From assembly GCF_001542625.1 (NCBI RefSeq), contig NZ_CP016279.1:4340001-4404000 (forward strand): a DNA stretch of 64,000 nucleotides. The letters are read 5' to 3'. This document shows, in pieces, positions 8,823 through 17,809 of the stretch. The stretch comes from Streptomyces griseochromogenes. Lineage in GTDB: Bacteria > Actinomycetota > Actinomycetes > Streptomycetales > Streptomycetaceae. How positions within the stretch are numbered: position 1 is the stretch's first letter; each line of letters opens with the position of its first letter. A model generated the notes under the pieces. The model was given only the letters and a program-made list of their open reading frames with translations. It ran no database searches and was not told the DNA's origin. A program made the position numbers and the translations under genes.

Positions 8823-10652
8823 TCAGGCGTGCTGCCTGCGGCGCATCGTCAGGTACGTGCCCGTGACGCCGGCGGCCAGCAGGGCACCCACGCCGAGGCT
8901 GAGCGGCAGGACCGGGAGCCCCGAAGTGCCGGTGGAGGCGGCGGTGTTCTGCATCGCCGGGCCGGGGGTGATGCTCGTGGCCACCGCGGCGACGTGCTTG
9001 ATCGGGCCGACGGACTTCACCGAACCGTCGGAGTTCAGCAGCACCTGCTTGTTGTTCGGGTGCCGGAAGTCGAACATGCCCGCCAGCGAGCCTGCCGACG
9101 CGTCGAAGGAGTGGTCGCCGATGCGGCCGGTGTGCCAGTTGTCCTCGATGAACCGGGTGAGGGACGCCTGGTCGGTCTGGGTGTGGTCGACCTTGTTGAC
9201 CTTGCTGTAGGGCGAGATCACGAGCAGCGGCTGGCGGGTGCCGGGGCCGCAGCGATCGGCGTAACCGCCGGCGGCCTTCGGGCCGTTCTGGCAGGCCGGG
9301 CTGTCGGTGGCCTTGCCGTTGGAGCCGACCGAGGTGTCCTTCGAGCCGTTGCGCGGGGCGGCATAGGCGTGGTCGTACCAGCCGTCGGAGTCGTCATAGG
9401 CGACGACGATCGCGGTCGACTTCCACTGCGGCGAGCTCTGGATCGCGTTGATCTGCTTGACGAGGAAGTGCTGCTCGTCGAGCGGGTCGGAGTAGCCGGC
9501 GTGGCCGTCCTGGTACTCACCGGCCTTCACGAAGCTGACGGCCGGGAGCTTGCCCGCCTTGGCGGCGGCGGTGAAGTCGGTCAGGTCGTAGTTGTGGTTG
9601 GCCTGCCCGTTGTGGCCGATCTCGGAGACGCTCTTCGGCGGCAGGTGGTGCGGGTTGGCCGTCGACTCGTAGTACGAGAACGGGTTGTGGTGCGGGCTGT
9701 AGTCGGCCACGGCCGCGCCGCCCACGTTGGTGTGCGTGATGTCGCACTTGGCGTACGAGCCTGACGTGCCGTTCCACGCGGCCGACGGACGGAAGCCGCC
9801 CTGGAACCAGCCCCAGCTCACCTTCTTCGCGTTGAGCAGGTCACCGATGTTCCTGCCCTGCAGGGCCGCCAGTGCGTTGGTGCTGGTGTGGTCCTTGCCG
9901 GAGCAGTCGTCGAAGGCCGGGTCGGGGTCGTTGATCACCGTGCCCACGCCCTTCGCGTCGGGCGACTTGACCGCGTACGGGTCGGGGGTCGCCGTCTTCT
10001 TGCCTGTGGCCGGGTCGACGGAGATGACGCCGTGCGTGTTGCCGGAGATCAGGTTGAGGGCGCCGGGCGTGGACGGGCCGTAGTTCGAGCTGTAGGAACG
10101 GTCGCCCAGGGAGTAGTGCTGGGCGTAGTTCCACAGCGCGGTGACGGTGTTGCCGTCGTAGTAGTCCATCGCCAGGCCGGGCTCACCGAACAGGCCGCCG
10201 CTGCACTTGTCGACCTCGGTGTTCTGGACGAACTGGTCGGCCTTGCCGCCGTTGTAGGCGTACTGCTCCGGGCCGTAGGAGTGGTTCTGGTCGCAGGTCA
10301 TCGCCTGCGCCGGAGACAGCCGCTTCGGCGCGTACTGGTTGGGGTTGTGCTTCAGCAGCCCGGCATGCGCGAGGGTGTCGATGTCCTTCGGGGTGTTCTT
10401 CGACGCCTTGAACTTCGTCCCGTCGCTGTTGGCGGCCTTCGGGTACGTGGCGAAGTAGTGGTCGAAGGAGATGTTCTCGTCGAAGAGCACGACGACGTGC
10501 TTGATCGGCGTCGTGGTCGAGGAGTGCCCGCCCGGCGCCCCGGCGGGCGCTGCCGCCCAACCGGGCGCGTTGCTGCCGAGCACGGTGAGCGCCGCGGCTC
10601 CCGCGAGCGCTCCCAGGCTCCGCATCGCGGCTCGTCTTCCCCTGCTTGCCAT
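8823..10652 (-). CDS. secreted phosphoesterase (phospholipase C / acid phosphatase family)
   Basis: A 609-residue exported enzyme of the Phosphoesterase family (PF04185), which includes phospholipases C and AcpA-type acid phosphatases. After a signal peptide (RSLGALAGAAALTVLG, cut near GWAAA) come KHVVVLFDENISFDHYFATY, the metal-site and nucleophile region, NYGPSTPGALNLISGNTHG and VAYDDSDGWYDH. The C-terminus has a hydrophobic segment (GVGALLAAGVTGTYL) followed by RRRQHA, so the protein may stay membrane-anchored. A candidate PHO box about 90 bp upstream suggests PhoP control, in keeping with phosphate scavenging. The transcript ends at the 8778-8804 hairpin. Confidence 0.87.
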   Translation of the reverse strand: MASRGRRAAMRSLGALAGAAALTVLGSNAPGWAAAPAGAPGGHSSTTTPIKHVVVLFDENISFDHYFATYPKAANSDGTKFKASKNTPKDIDTLAHAGLLKHNPNQYAPKRLSPAQAMTCDQNHSYGPEQYAYNGGKADQFVQNTEVDKCSGGLFGEPGLAMDYYDGNTVTALWNYAQHYSLGDRSYSSNYGPSTPGALNLISGNTHGVISVDPATGKKTATPDPYAVKSPDAKGVGTVINDPDPAFDDCSGKDHTSTNALAALQGRNIGDLLNAKKVSWGWFQGGFRPSAAWNGTSGSYAKCDITHTNVGGAAVADYSPHHNPFSYYESTANPHHLPPKSVSEIGHNGQANHNYDLTDFTAAAKAGKLPAVSFVKAGEYQDGHAGYSDPLDEQHFLVKQINAIQSSPQWKSTAIVVAYDDSDGWYDHAYAAPRNGSKDTSVGSNGKATDSPACQNGPKAAGGYADRCGPGTRQPLLVISPYSKVNKVDHTQTDQASLTRFIEDNWHTGRIGDHSFDASAGSLAGMFDFRHPNNKQVLLNSDGSVKSVGPIKHVAAVATSITPGPAMQNTAASTGTSGLPVLPLSLGVGALLAAGVTGTYLTMRRRQHA

Positions 10653-10736
10653 GGTGGTTTACCCTCCGGACAGAACGTCTGTGCGTCGTACGAGCACGGA
10701 TGCTGCGCCCGTCGCGGGGCGCGACGGCGGAGCCAT

Positions 10737-10754
10737 GATGACCTGCGAGTGAAC
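10737..10754 (-). promoter_or_regulatory. candidate PHO box upstream of the phosphoesterase
   Basis: On the coding strand the sequence is GTTCACT-cgca-GGTCATC, close to the Streptomyces PhoP direct repeat (GTTCACC units separated by 4 nt, 11-nt period). It lies 85-102 bp upstream of the phosphoesterase start codon. The match and the fit with enzyme function are good; PhoP binding itself is inferred. Confidence 0.6.
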
Positions 10755-10828
10755 ACCGAGTCAGGGATGTTGGGGCAAAACTTGACGGTGTGTTGACCCT
10801 TTCCGCCCGCCGACTTGTCCGGACAGGC

Positions 10829-12043
10829 TCAGGCGAGCAGGGCCCGCCCGTACCAGTCCGACGCGTCCCGTACGCCGGGCAGCGCGAAGAAGTAGCCGCC
10901 GCCGAACGGGCTGATGTAGTCGGTCAGCGGCTCGCCCGCCAGCCGGCGCTGCACGGTCTCGAACTGCCGGGCCAGGTCCTGCTGGTAGCAGCAGAACAGC
11001 AGCCCCATGTCGAGGTTGCCGTTGGCGTCCATGCCGCGGTCGTAGTTGTAGGCGCGGCGCAGGATGCGCTGGTCCGCGGTGGCGGACGTACGCGGGTTGG
11101 CGAGGCGTATGTGGGCGTCCAGCGGGATGACGTCGCCCTTGGGATCGTCGGCGTACCGGGGGGTGTCGTGTTCGTGGTCGCCGTCCAGCGGCGCGCCCGA
11201 GAAGCGGGCACGGCCGAACATGCGCTCCTGCTCGCCCAGCGAGACCCGGTCCCAGAACTCCACCAGCATCCGGATCAGCCGGACGACCTGGTAGCTGCCG
11301 CCGACCGCCCAGTCCGGCTCGCCCATGCCCCTGCCCACCCACACCAGGCGGTCCATGTCGCGGGCACTGGCGGTGTCCGGGTTGGCGGTGCCGTCCTTGA
11401 ACCCCATCAGGTTGCGCGCGGTGCCGGAGGGCCGGGGCGGGCTGGTGAAGCCGTCGAGGCGCCAGCGGACCTGCAGGCCGCCCCGGGTGTGCCGGGCGAT
11501 GTCGCGCAGCGCGTGCAGGGTGGTGTCCGGGTCGTCGGCGTGCAGTTGGAGGCTGAGGTCGCCGTGGCACCAGTCGGCCCGCAGGTCGTCGTCCGGGAAG
11601 GCGGGCATCGCGGTCAGCCGGCGGGGTCTGCGGGCGGTCAGCCCGAACCGGTCGTCGAAGAGGGAGGCGCCCACACCGACGGTCACGGCCAGCCGTCCGG
11701 AGGGCAGCCGGTCGCCGAGGATGCCCGAGTCCGCGGGCGGCCCGGTGATGCCCACGGGGGACGGCGTCCCGCCCGAGGTCAGGAAACGGGCCCGGTCGGA
11801 GAGGGTGCGCAACAGGTCGGCCAGGTCCGCGCGGTGCTCCGCCGTCACGTCGAAGGAGACGAACACGCTGGTCCGCCGCGGGGACGCGATCACGGACGCC
11901 TGGTGGATTCCGTGGAAGGGGGCGACGGCCGCCGTGGGGGCTGCCGGGGCGGCGGCACCGGTGGCGAGTCCGGCGCCGGCGAGCGCGGCACCCCGCAGGA
12001 ACCGGCGTCTGCCCACTCCGTCCGTCCGGTCGTCGCCGCTCAT
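10829..12043 (-). CDS. efeB: EfeB-type deferrochelatase/DyP peroxidase
   Basis: A 404-residue heme peroxidase of the DyP family, EfeB type. The Tat signal is at residues 12-35 ([14 protein letters not shown]). Diagnostic blocks include [12 protein letters not shown] (the GxxDG distal motif with the catalytic Asp), [21 protein letters not shown] and [11 protein letters not shown]. EfeB oxidises ferrous iron or acts on heme outside the membrane as part of the EfeUOB iron uptake system. Its ATG overlaps the efeO stop (ATGA), so the two are co-translated. The gene looks intact. Confidence 0.92.
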   Translation of the reverse strand: MSGDDRTDGVGRRRFLRGAALAGAGLATGAAAPAAPTAAVAPFHGIHQASVIASPRRTSVFVSFDVTAEHRADLADLLRTLSDRARFLTSGGTPSPVGITGPPADSGILGDRLPSGRLAVTVGVGASLFDDRFGLTARRPRRLTAMPAFPDDDLRADWCHGDLSLQLHADDPDTTLHALRDIARHTRGGLQVRWRLDGFTSPPRPSGTARNLMGFKDGTANPDTASARDMDRLVWVGRGMGEPDWAVGGSYQVVRLIRMLVEFWDRVSLGEQERMFGRARFSGAPLDGDHEHDTPRYADDPKGDVIPLDAHIRLANPRTSATADQRILRRAYNYDRGMDANGNLDMGLLFCCYQQDLARQFETVQRRLAGEPLTDYISPFGGGYFFALPGVRDASDWYGRALLA

Positions 12044-13236
12044 GCCGTCCTCCGGGGGTCACACAGGGTCGCCACCGACGCGAGCCGCTCCACCAGGTCC
12101 CCGAAGACCGAGTCGACGCGTTCGCGTCGGTCGCGGGGGAGGGCGGACAGCGCGGTCCAGCCCTCGCCGTGACGGAACCCGTCGAGCGTGTGCTGTGCGC
12201 TGCCCAGGTCCTCGTCCAGGCCGGACAGGTCGGCGTACCGGGTGGTGAGCAGGGGCCGCAGCCGGGACAGCACCTCCCGGGTGCCGTCGAGGTTGGCGCG
12301 GGCGGTGGCGAGGTTGCTGCCGCTGCCGTAGTCGGTCCGGCCGGTCAGCTCGAACTGCACGGTGTTCTCCAGGATCTCGTGTGCGCGCAGACCGAGCTGG
12401 GCCGGATCCATACGGGACTGCGACCAGCTGTCCCGCAGTCCGGTCACCGCCTTGACCAGCGCCGCCGCCGGCGCGCGCAGCCGGTCGGCGGACTGTCCGT
12501 GCCACAGCCCGTACTCGATGCGGTGGAAGCCGGTGAAGCCCTTGTCTCCGACCCCGTCGGGCAGTCCCGCGTCCGTGCCGTTGATCTGCCCGTCCGCGTC
12601 CCCGAACGCGTCGTACGCCGCTCCCAGGCGCTCGTACTCCAGATGGGCCGGCAGCCAGGCCGCGCGGGCGCCGGCGAGGTCGCCGCGGTCGACGGCCCGC
12701 CGCAGCTCCGCCGTCAGCCGGACCACCTCGTCGAGACCGCCGCCGACCCACTTCTGATAGGCGAGCGCCGGCGGGATGAGGTCGTGCTCGGTGACGGGGG
12801 CCGCCCCCGGGCCGCGCCGCCCCGACGTGACGTGGACGGTCGGCCCGGTGACGGCGTCGGCGTCGTCGGGCACGCACTTGAAGGCGTACGTCCCCTGGCC
12901 CAGGCGGACGGTCAACTGCCGGGTCGTACCCGGGCCGATGCCCTCGACCTCGCCGTACACGACCTGGTTTCCGGGGTCTTCGAGATAGACCTCGGCGGCC
13001 CCGTCGGAGGCGTTGTGCAGGTCGAAGGTCTGCACCCCGGGAGCGGGCCGGGTCCAGCCCCGGCCGCAGTGGCTCGGCGAGACCTCGACCGTGACGGGCC
13101 CCGCGGACCGCGGACGGTGGCCGCCGCCGAGGGAGAACCCCAGCAGGGTTCCTCCCACGGCGAGGGCAAGCACGAAGAGCAGCACTCCAGTCGCCCGGAA
13201 ACGGACCGACCGCGTGCCGAGGCGAGGCAACGGCAT
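12040..13236 (-). CDS. efeO: EfeO iron-uptake protein (cupredoxin + imelysin/M75 domains)
   Basis: A 398-residue extracytoplasmic protein. A transmembrane/signal segment ([20 protein letters not shown]) precedes a cupredoxin-like domain (about residues 45-140, including [12 protein letters not shown]) and a C-terminal imelysin-type M75 domain with HLEYERLG and [12 protein letters not shown], the HxxE and GxHxxE motifs proposed to bind iron. EfeO hands iron to the EfeU permease. It overlaps efeB by 4 bp. No efeU lies upstream (the next gene is a ThuA-like protein), so the pair is incomplete locally and must use a distant permease or work without one. Confidence 0.9.
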   Translation of the reverse strand: MPLPRLGTRSVRFRATGVLLFVLALAVGGTLLGFSLGGGHRPRSAGPVTVEVSPSHCGRGWTRPAPGVQTFDLHNASDGAAEVYLEDPGNQVVYGEVEGIGPGTTRQLTVRLGQGTYAFKCVPDDADAVTGPTVHVTSGRRGPGAAPVTEHDLIPPALAYQKWVGGGLDEVVRLTAELRRAVDRGDLAGARAAWLPAHLEYERLGAAYDAFGDADGQINGTDAGLPDGVGDKGFTGFHRIEYGLWHGQSADRLRAPAAALVKAVTGLRDSWSQSRMDPAQLGLRAHEILENTVQFELTGRTDYGSGSNLATARANLDGTREVLSRLRPLLTTRYADLSGLDEDLGSAQHTLDGFRHGEGWTALSALPRDRRERVDSVFGDLVERLASVATLCDPRRTA

Positions 13237-13372
13237 GGCGAGCCCTTCCGGAACGACGTACGCAGCTGTCCCCGCGGCGGTGCACCCGCCGACGGGACGG
13301 CTCCATGCTAGTCAGCCGGACGCACCCGAACAGCCGTCCCAACGATTCATTGACCAGGATTTCTCTCCTGGT

Positions 13373-14269
13373 TCACCGGCCGTCGGCGTCGTGCGAGCGG
13401 CCACCGGCCGAGCCCGCCGGGACCGCCCGGCCGGCGCCCGTGGCCCCGCCCAGCCACTTCAGGCCGTCGAGGACGAACCGGTTCTGCGTGGCGCTGGCGA
13501 AGGTCGAGGACAGGGGCGTGTCGGTGGCGTAGTCCATGGCGTTGTGGCCGAAGTTCGCGTACAGCATCCGGTACTTGGTGTTCGTCCACAGGACCGGGTA
13601 GTAGCCGCTGTACCAGGTCTGGTCGGGGTCCGTGCCGAGCGGGAAGCTGCTCGGGTCTATGGAGGCCAGGATCCTGATGTCGGGGTTGCGGCGCAGATCG
13701 TCGGACCAGCTGTACCACTCGCTGACCGACGAGGTGAACGTGGCCGGCAGGCTCCTCGTCGCGGGATGGGTACGGTCCTCCACCCGCAGGACCGCGGTCG
13801 TCGGGCCCCAGGTGTTGGAGGTGAAGTCGCCCGACCCCAGGAACTGGTCGTGGTACCAGGACCAGCCCGAGGCGTTCGTGGTGAACGCCGAGACATGGAA
13901 GCCCATCCAGGCGCCGCCGGAGCGCATGTACCGCTCGAATCCGGTGCGCTGGGCCGCCGTCTGCGGCAGATCGTCGAGGAAGAGCACCACCTGGTACGCG
14001 TTCACGCCGTCGCCCGCGAGCACGTCCCAGTTGTTGCTGGCGGTGTAGGTGAACCCGTTGGCCGCGGCCTGCTTCGGGAACCACTCGTTCGCTTCTTTGA
14101 CGAAGCTGATGTGTGCCGCGTCCCAGGTTCCGTTGTACAGGGCCAGCACCCTGAAGGGCGCGGCCGTCGCGTGCGCCGGGGCGCCGACCGTGCCCAGGAG
14201 CACGGTCAGCAGAAGCAGCAGCCGCAGGCACAGGGAAGGGATCGAAGGCAACGCTCTGACACGGGGCAC
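13373..14269 (-). CDS. secreted ThuA-like domain protein
   Basis: A 298-residue secreted protein: signal peptide (CLRLLLLLTVLLGTVG, cut after AHA) then a single ThuA-like domain, the class I glutamine amidotransferase-like fold seen in trehalose-utilisation protein ThuA and in carbohydrate-binding fusions. Typical blocks are FRVLALYNGTWDAAHISFVK, YQVVLFLDDLP, GGAWMGFHVSAF, TWYSGYYPVLWTNTKYRML and NRFVLDGLKWL. ThuA's reaction is poorly defined, with sugar metabolism implicated. A perfect 8-bp inverted repeat lies about 30 bp upstream and may be its operator. Confidence 0.8.
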   Translation of the reverse strand: MPRVRALPSIPSLCLRLLLLLTVLLGTVGAPAHATAAPFRVLALYNGTWDAAHISFVKEANEWFPKQAAANGFTYTASNNWDVLAGDGVNAYQVVLFLDDLPQTAAQRTGFERYMRSGGAWMGFHVSAFTTNASGWSWYHDQFLGSGDFTSNTWGPTTAVLRVEDRTHPATRSLPATFTSSVSEWYSWSDDLRRNPDIRILASIDPSSFPLGTDPDQTWYSGYYPVLWTNTKYRMLYANFGHNAMDYATDTPLSSTFASATQNRFVLDGLKWLGGATGAGRAVPAGSAGGRSHDADGR

Positions 14270-14292
14270 GGGGCGCTCCTGACGTGTGGGGG

Positions 14293-14319
14293 TTGGTGCA
14301 ACGTAAAGGTCTGCACCAA
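14293..14319. promoter_or_regulatory. inverted repeat upstream of the ThuA-like gene
   Basis: TTGGTGCA, 11 nt, TGCACCAA: a perfect 8-bp inverted repeat, 24-50 bp upstream of the ThuA-like start. Placement over the presumed leader or promoter suggests a repressor operator, possibly for a sugar-responsive GntR, LacI or ROK protein not encoded nearby. Confidence 0.45.
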
Positions 14320-14405
14320 AGGCGTCAAGAGGTGAAGTAACCCTGGAATCGGGTGTGTTGGAGCATCCACTGGTTGAAGGTGCGGCGCGGGCGGCCCCGC
14401 CCGTC

Positions 14406-15167
14406 TCAGCGCACGGGGAACCCGAAGGAGTACCCCTGCTGCTTCAGCCACGGCAGCAGGGTGCTCAGCGCGGCCACGGTCTGGGAGCGGTCGCCGCCGG
14501 CGTCGTGGAAGAGCAGGGTCGGGCCGAGGTGCAGCTCGCGCTGGACGGTGGCGACGATGGCACTGGTGCCGGGCCGCTCGAAGTCCTTGGAGTCGACGTT
14601 CCAGCCCAGCGGCCGCATCCCGTGCGAGGCCGCGAGGTTCCGGCTGTACGGGGTGAACGCGCCGCCCGGGGCCCGGTAGTACATCGGCTTCACACCTCCG
14701 GACGCCTTGGTGATCTGGCGCTCGGCGTCCAGGATCTCGTGCGACTGGTAGTCCTGGGACTTGTGGTCCATGGTGGTGTCGTGCGAGACCGAGTGGTCGC
14801 ACAGCCGGTGTCCGGCCGCCACCACCTGCTTGACCATGTCCGGGTGGGCCTCGGCCTGGGTGCCGACCATGCAGAAGGTCGCCTTCACGCCGTTGTCCCG
14901 CAGCACCTTCAGCACCTGCGGGGTCCAGACCGGGTCCGGGCCGTCGTCGATGGTGATGTTCACCGCGTGCGCGCCGGCGTCGGAGGCGTGGGCGATGGCC
15001 GCGGAGACGGGCGACACCTTCGGCGGGGCCGGGCTCGCCGGAGCCTGGTGCCCGCCGACGGAGCCGGCCTGCGCGGTCCACACCGACGTGGCCGCGGCGA
15101 CCGCCGTGACTCCGACCGCCGCCGCGATCACCCGGCCGTACCAACCCCGCCCGCCATGCCGTGCCAT
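14406..15167 (-). CDS. secreted polysaccharide deacetylase (NodB/CE4)
   Basis: The start MARHGGRGWYG at 15167 is preceded by an AACGAGG ribosome-binding site; a longer frame to 15323 adds 52 unlikely residues. After a membrane/signal segment (VIAAAVGVTAVAAATSVW) the CE4 motifs follow: VNITIDDGPDPVWTP (TxDD), CDHSVSHD (HxxxH metal site), YYRAPGGAFTP, LGWNVDSKDF and LLFHDAGGDRSQTV. These deacetylases remove N- or O-acetyl groups from chitooligosaccharides, peptidoglycan or xylan outside the cell. It is about 253 residues, a normal length for the single domain. Confidence 0.88.
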   Translation of the reverse strand: MARHGGRGWYGRVIAAAVGVTAVAAATSVWTAQAGSVGGHQAPASPAPPKVSPVSAAIAHASDAGAHAVNITIDDGPDPVWTPQVLKVLRDNGVKATFCMVGTQAEAHPDMVKQVVAAGHRLCDHSVSHDTTMDHKSQDYQSHEILDAERQITKASGGVKPMYYRAPGGAFTPYSRNLAASHGMRPLGWNVDSKDFERPGTSAIVATVQRELHLGPTLLFHDAGGDRSQTVAALSTLLPWLKQQGYSFGFPVR

Positions 15168-16132
15168 GTCCGCCTCGTTCCTCGCCGTGTTGTCGGGTCC
15201 CCGTGCACCTGTCAGGACGGGCCGTACGCGCCGGAGGATCCGGCTGTTACCGTTCGCGGACAATTCCGCGGTGTTTCTGCGACAGGACCCGGGAAGTCCG
15301 CTTTTTGGAACCTCTAGTTCCACAGGGCCGGAATGCGCCTGTCGTCCCGTTCGCCCGGTTGATGTGCCGCCGTATCACCGCTTTCATGACCCCTGCACGG
15401 CGGCGGCCCGCCACCGGTACACGCGGGCAGCTGTGGGGGGTTGGGGGCACATGTGTCCTTTCGGGACGGGCTCGAGGCGCTCGTCGGCGCCATCGAGACA
15501 ACGAAGACACGGATGATCCGGTGCGGCGGCGCCTGTGGGCGCCGCCGCACTCGTCGTATCGGCCGTGCCCGCCCACGCGATGCCGGCGAGCACGGCACCG
15601 CCGCCCGTCCCGGGCGAGCTGATCGCTGGACGGCGGGGCCGTCGAGCTGAACATCACCCACGACGACGCGTGCGACGCCTATGTGCTGCGCGACCGGACC
15701 CGGATCCGCAGAAGGCCCGACAACGTCCTCGCGACTTGGGACGTGCGCGGCCGCTGGGCCGGTGAACTGGTGGGCACTCGGCCTGAGGCACTCAAGGGGC
15801 GGTGTCCAAGCTCTGGCAGTTCGAGGTCCAAGCTCTGGCAGTTCGAGCCGGAGCACAAGGGGGACGGCCTGCGCGGGAGCAGGGTCTCCTGCAACCGGGG
15901 CGAGCGGCTCTCCGCCGCTGCCACCGGCACCCAGGATCTGCCTCGACGCGACGGCCGGCGTGAGGCGACGGGGTCACCCGCACCCGCCCGGCCGGCGCCG
16001 CGGCTGACACGCCCGTACGGCCTGCGTGTTCACATCACTGAACTATGCTCACATGGGTGTACATGGCGAGGCTGGCTGTGCAAGGCTCCATCACCTTCCG
16101 TTCTTCGATGCCGAGTTGGAGGATGCGGGCCG
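15168..16132. other. 965-bp stretch with decayed sequence of a secreted protein
   Basis: No convincing intact gene. Rightward, one frame near 15535 reads like a signal peptide end (ALVVSAVPAHAMPASTA); after a frame change the sequence continues VELNITHDDACDAYVLRD and NVLATWDVRGRWAGELVG (about 15640-15780), like a beta-sandwich tail of a secreted enzyme. A 22-bp tandem duplication at 15804-15847 then breaks any frame. This is probably the wreck of one exported protein; the family is not recognised. Confidence 0.4.
15804..15847 (+). repeat. exact 22-bp tandem duplication
   Basis: The 22-mer beginning GTCCAAGCTCTGG and ending CAGTTCGAG occurs twice with no spacer (15804-15825, 15826-15847). As 22 is not a multiple of three, it shifts any reading frame. 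Two exact copies indicate a recent slippage event. Confidence 0.85.
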
Positions 16133-17383
16133 ATGGAGATCTCCCGACGTACCGTGCTGACCACGACGGCCTCGGCCGCCGCGCTGTACGCGGCGCCGCC
16201 GACGACGGCCCGGGCGGCCGAGCAGACCCCCGCGGCCGTCGTCCGCACGCTCCGGAGTGCCGCCGACTACGCGATCGGCAAACTCCGCGCCGTCGCCCCG
16301 GGAGTGACGGCCTTTCCCGTCGGCACGAAGTCCGAGAAGTGGGTGTACGCGCAGAACGGCGACTGGGTCGGCGGGTTCTGGCCGGGCACGCTCTGGATGG
16401 CCTGGCTCCACAGCGGCGACGACACTTTCCGCACCCTGGCGCTCGCCTCCGCGCGAAAACTCGCCCCCCGCCAGTACGACACCACCACCCACGACCTCGG
16501 TTTCCTCTTCTACCCCTCCTGGGTCACCGCCTGGCGCCTGACCGGCGACGACACCTGGCGCGCCGGTGCCGTCCAGGCCGCCGACTCGCTGAGCCGGCGC
16601 TACAACCCGAACGGCCGCTTCATCCGCGCCTGGGGAGCGCTGAACGACCCCGACAACGCGGGCCGGATCATCATGGACACGATGATGAACCTCGATCTGC
16701 TGGCCTTCGCGACCGAGCAGACCGGCGACCCGAAGTACCTCGACATCGCGACGGAACACGCGAAGACCGCGCAGCGGGTGTTCCCGCGTCCGGACGGCTC
16801 GACGCCCCACGTGTACGACCTCGACCCCGCCACCGGCGCGCCGATCGGCCCGAACACCGTGCAGGGCTACAGCCCCACGTCCTGCTGGTCACGCGGACAG
16901 GCCTGGGGCGTCTACGGCTTCACCACCATCCACCGCCGCACCGGCGACGACCAGTTCCTCACGACCGCCCGCAGACTGGCCGACTACGCGCTCGGAGTCC
17001 TGACACCGGACCACATACCCGTGTGGGACTACCGGGCACCCCAGCAGCCGTACGACGTCAAGGACGCCTCCGCCGGGGCGGTCATGGCCTGCGGTCTGCT
17101 GGACCTGTCCGCCGCCACGGGTCGCCCCGAGTACCGGCAAGCCGCCCTGCGGCTGCTGACCGCGCTGGCGCAGACCTGCCTGACGCGGAACTCGTCCCGT
17201 GCCGAGGCGGTCGTCGCCCGTTGCACCCGCAACCGGCCCGCCGAGGACGGCATCGAGATCTCCCTCCCGTACGCCGACTACTACCTCCTGGAAGGCATCC
17301 TGCGCGTGCTGCGCCCTCAGGACGTCGACCGGGCGATCGACCTGTCCGGCCCGGAACGAGGCCACCGGGGCCCTACTCGTTGA
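16133..17383 (+). CDS. secreted glycoside hydrolase family 88 (unsaturated glucuronyl hydrolase-like)
   Basis: A 416-residue protein with start at 16133, preceded by GGAGG. It has a Tat-like N-terminus (SRRTVLTTTASAAALYAAP) and an (alpha/alpha)6-barrel of the GH88 family. Matching blocks are NGDWVGGFWPGTLWMAWL, HDLGFLFYPSW and RIIMDTMMNLDLL (the two catalytic-type Asp residues), CWSRGQAWGVYGF and the C-terminal EISLPYADYYLLEGILR. GH88 enzymes hydrate and release 4,5-unsaturated uronic acids from products of polysaccharide lyases acting on glycosaminoglycans or other uronic polymers. No lyase is adjacent apart from the dead pectate lyase 13 kb away. Its 3' end overlaps the convergent Imm7 gene by 11 bp. 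Confidence 0.88.
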   Translation: MEISRRTVLTTTASAAALYAAPPTTARAAEQTPAAVVRTLRSAADYAIGKLRAVAPGVTAFPVGTKSEKWVYAQNGDWVGGFWPGTLWMAWLHSGDDTFRTLALASARKLAPRQYDTTTHDLGFLFYPSWVTAWRLTGDDTWRAGAVQAADSLSRRYNPNGRFIRAWGALNDPDNAGRIIMDTMMNLDLLAFATEQTGDPKYLDIATEHAKTAQRVFPRPDGSTPHVYDLDPATGAPIGPNTVQGYSPTSCWSRGQAWGVYGFTTIHRRTGDDQFLTTARRLADYALGVLTPDHIPVWDYRAPQQPYDVKDASAGAVMACGLLDLSAATGRPEYRQAALRLLTALAQTCLTRNSSRAEAVVARCTRNRPAEDGIEISLPYADYYLLEGILRVLRPQDVDRAIDLSGPERGHRGPTR

Positions 17384-17771
17384 ACGGGTCTTCCAGCGCG
17401 GGCACGCACGGGGACAGCAGCGGTTCCGTGTGCTCGGTGAGGCCGCCCCGGGCGAGCCTGAGCACCCGGACCTCGTTCTCGTGTCCCCGGTCCTCGTCGT
17501 CGCGCACATGGAGAAGCCCGTAGGAGCCGGGAGCGATCACCGCCACATGGCCGAAGAGTTCGAGGACGTCGGGCGTGGAGCGGTGGTTGGAATGCCCTCC
17601 CAGGTGGATGAACGGCTCGCCGTTCATCCACCTCAGGTCGAGCAGGTACGGGCTGTCCATCAGGGAGATACGCTCTCGGAGTTCCTCGACGATCTGCCGC
17701 AACCGGGAGTCGTCCTCCCCCTCCTCGCCCGCGCTCTCCCTGACCGTGATCCAGCCGTGGTACTCGAACAT
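17373..17771 (-). CDS. Imm7-family immunity protein (orphan)
   Basis: A 132-residue protein with the hallmarks of Imm7, an immunity family of polymorphic toxin systems: the N-terminal MFEYHGWITV, LRQIVEELRERI, LLDLRWMNGEPFIHLGGHSN, and GSYGLLHVRDDED. Such proteins neutralise a cognate nuclease-type toxin domain encoded next door. Here neither neighbour is a toxin: GH88 is convergent on one side and RidA lies upstream on the same strand. It is therefore an orphan immunity gene, perhaps kept as protection against toxins from related strains. Confidence 0.75.
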   Translation of the reverse strand: MFEYHGWITVRESAGEEGEDDSRLRQIVEELRERISLMDSPYLLDLRWMNGEPFIHLGGHSNHRSTPDVLELFGHVAVIAPGSYGLLHVRDDEDRGHENEVRVLRLARGGLTEHTEPLLSPCVPALEDPFNE

Positions 17772-17809
17772 GCCGGAATCCTAGGGCGCGAGGGACGGCC
17801 AGGGCGCTG

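Noticed and set aside
13237..13372. Search for an iron-box (DmdR/IdeR-type) upstream of efeO.
   Set aside because: No TTAGGTTAGGCTAACCTAA-like sequence is present in the upstream interval.
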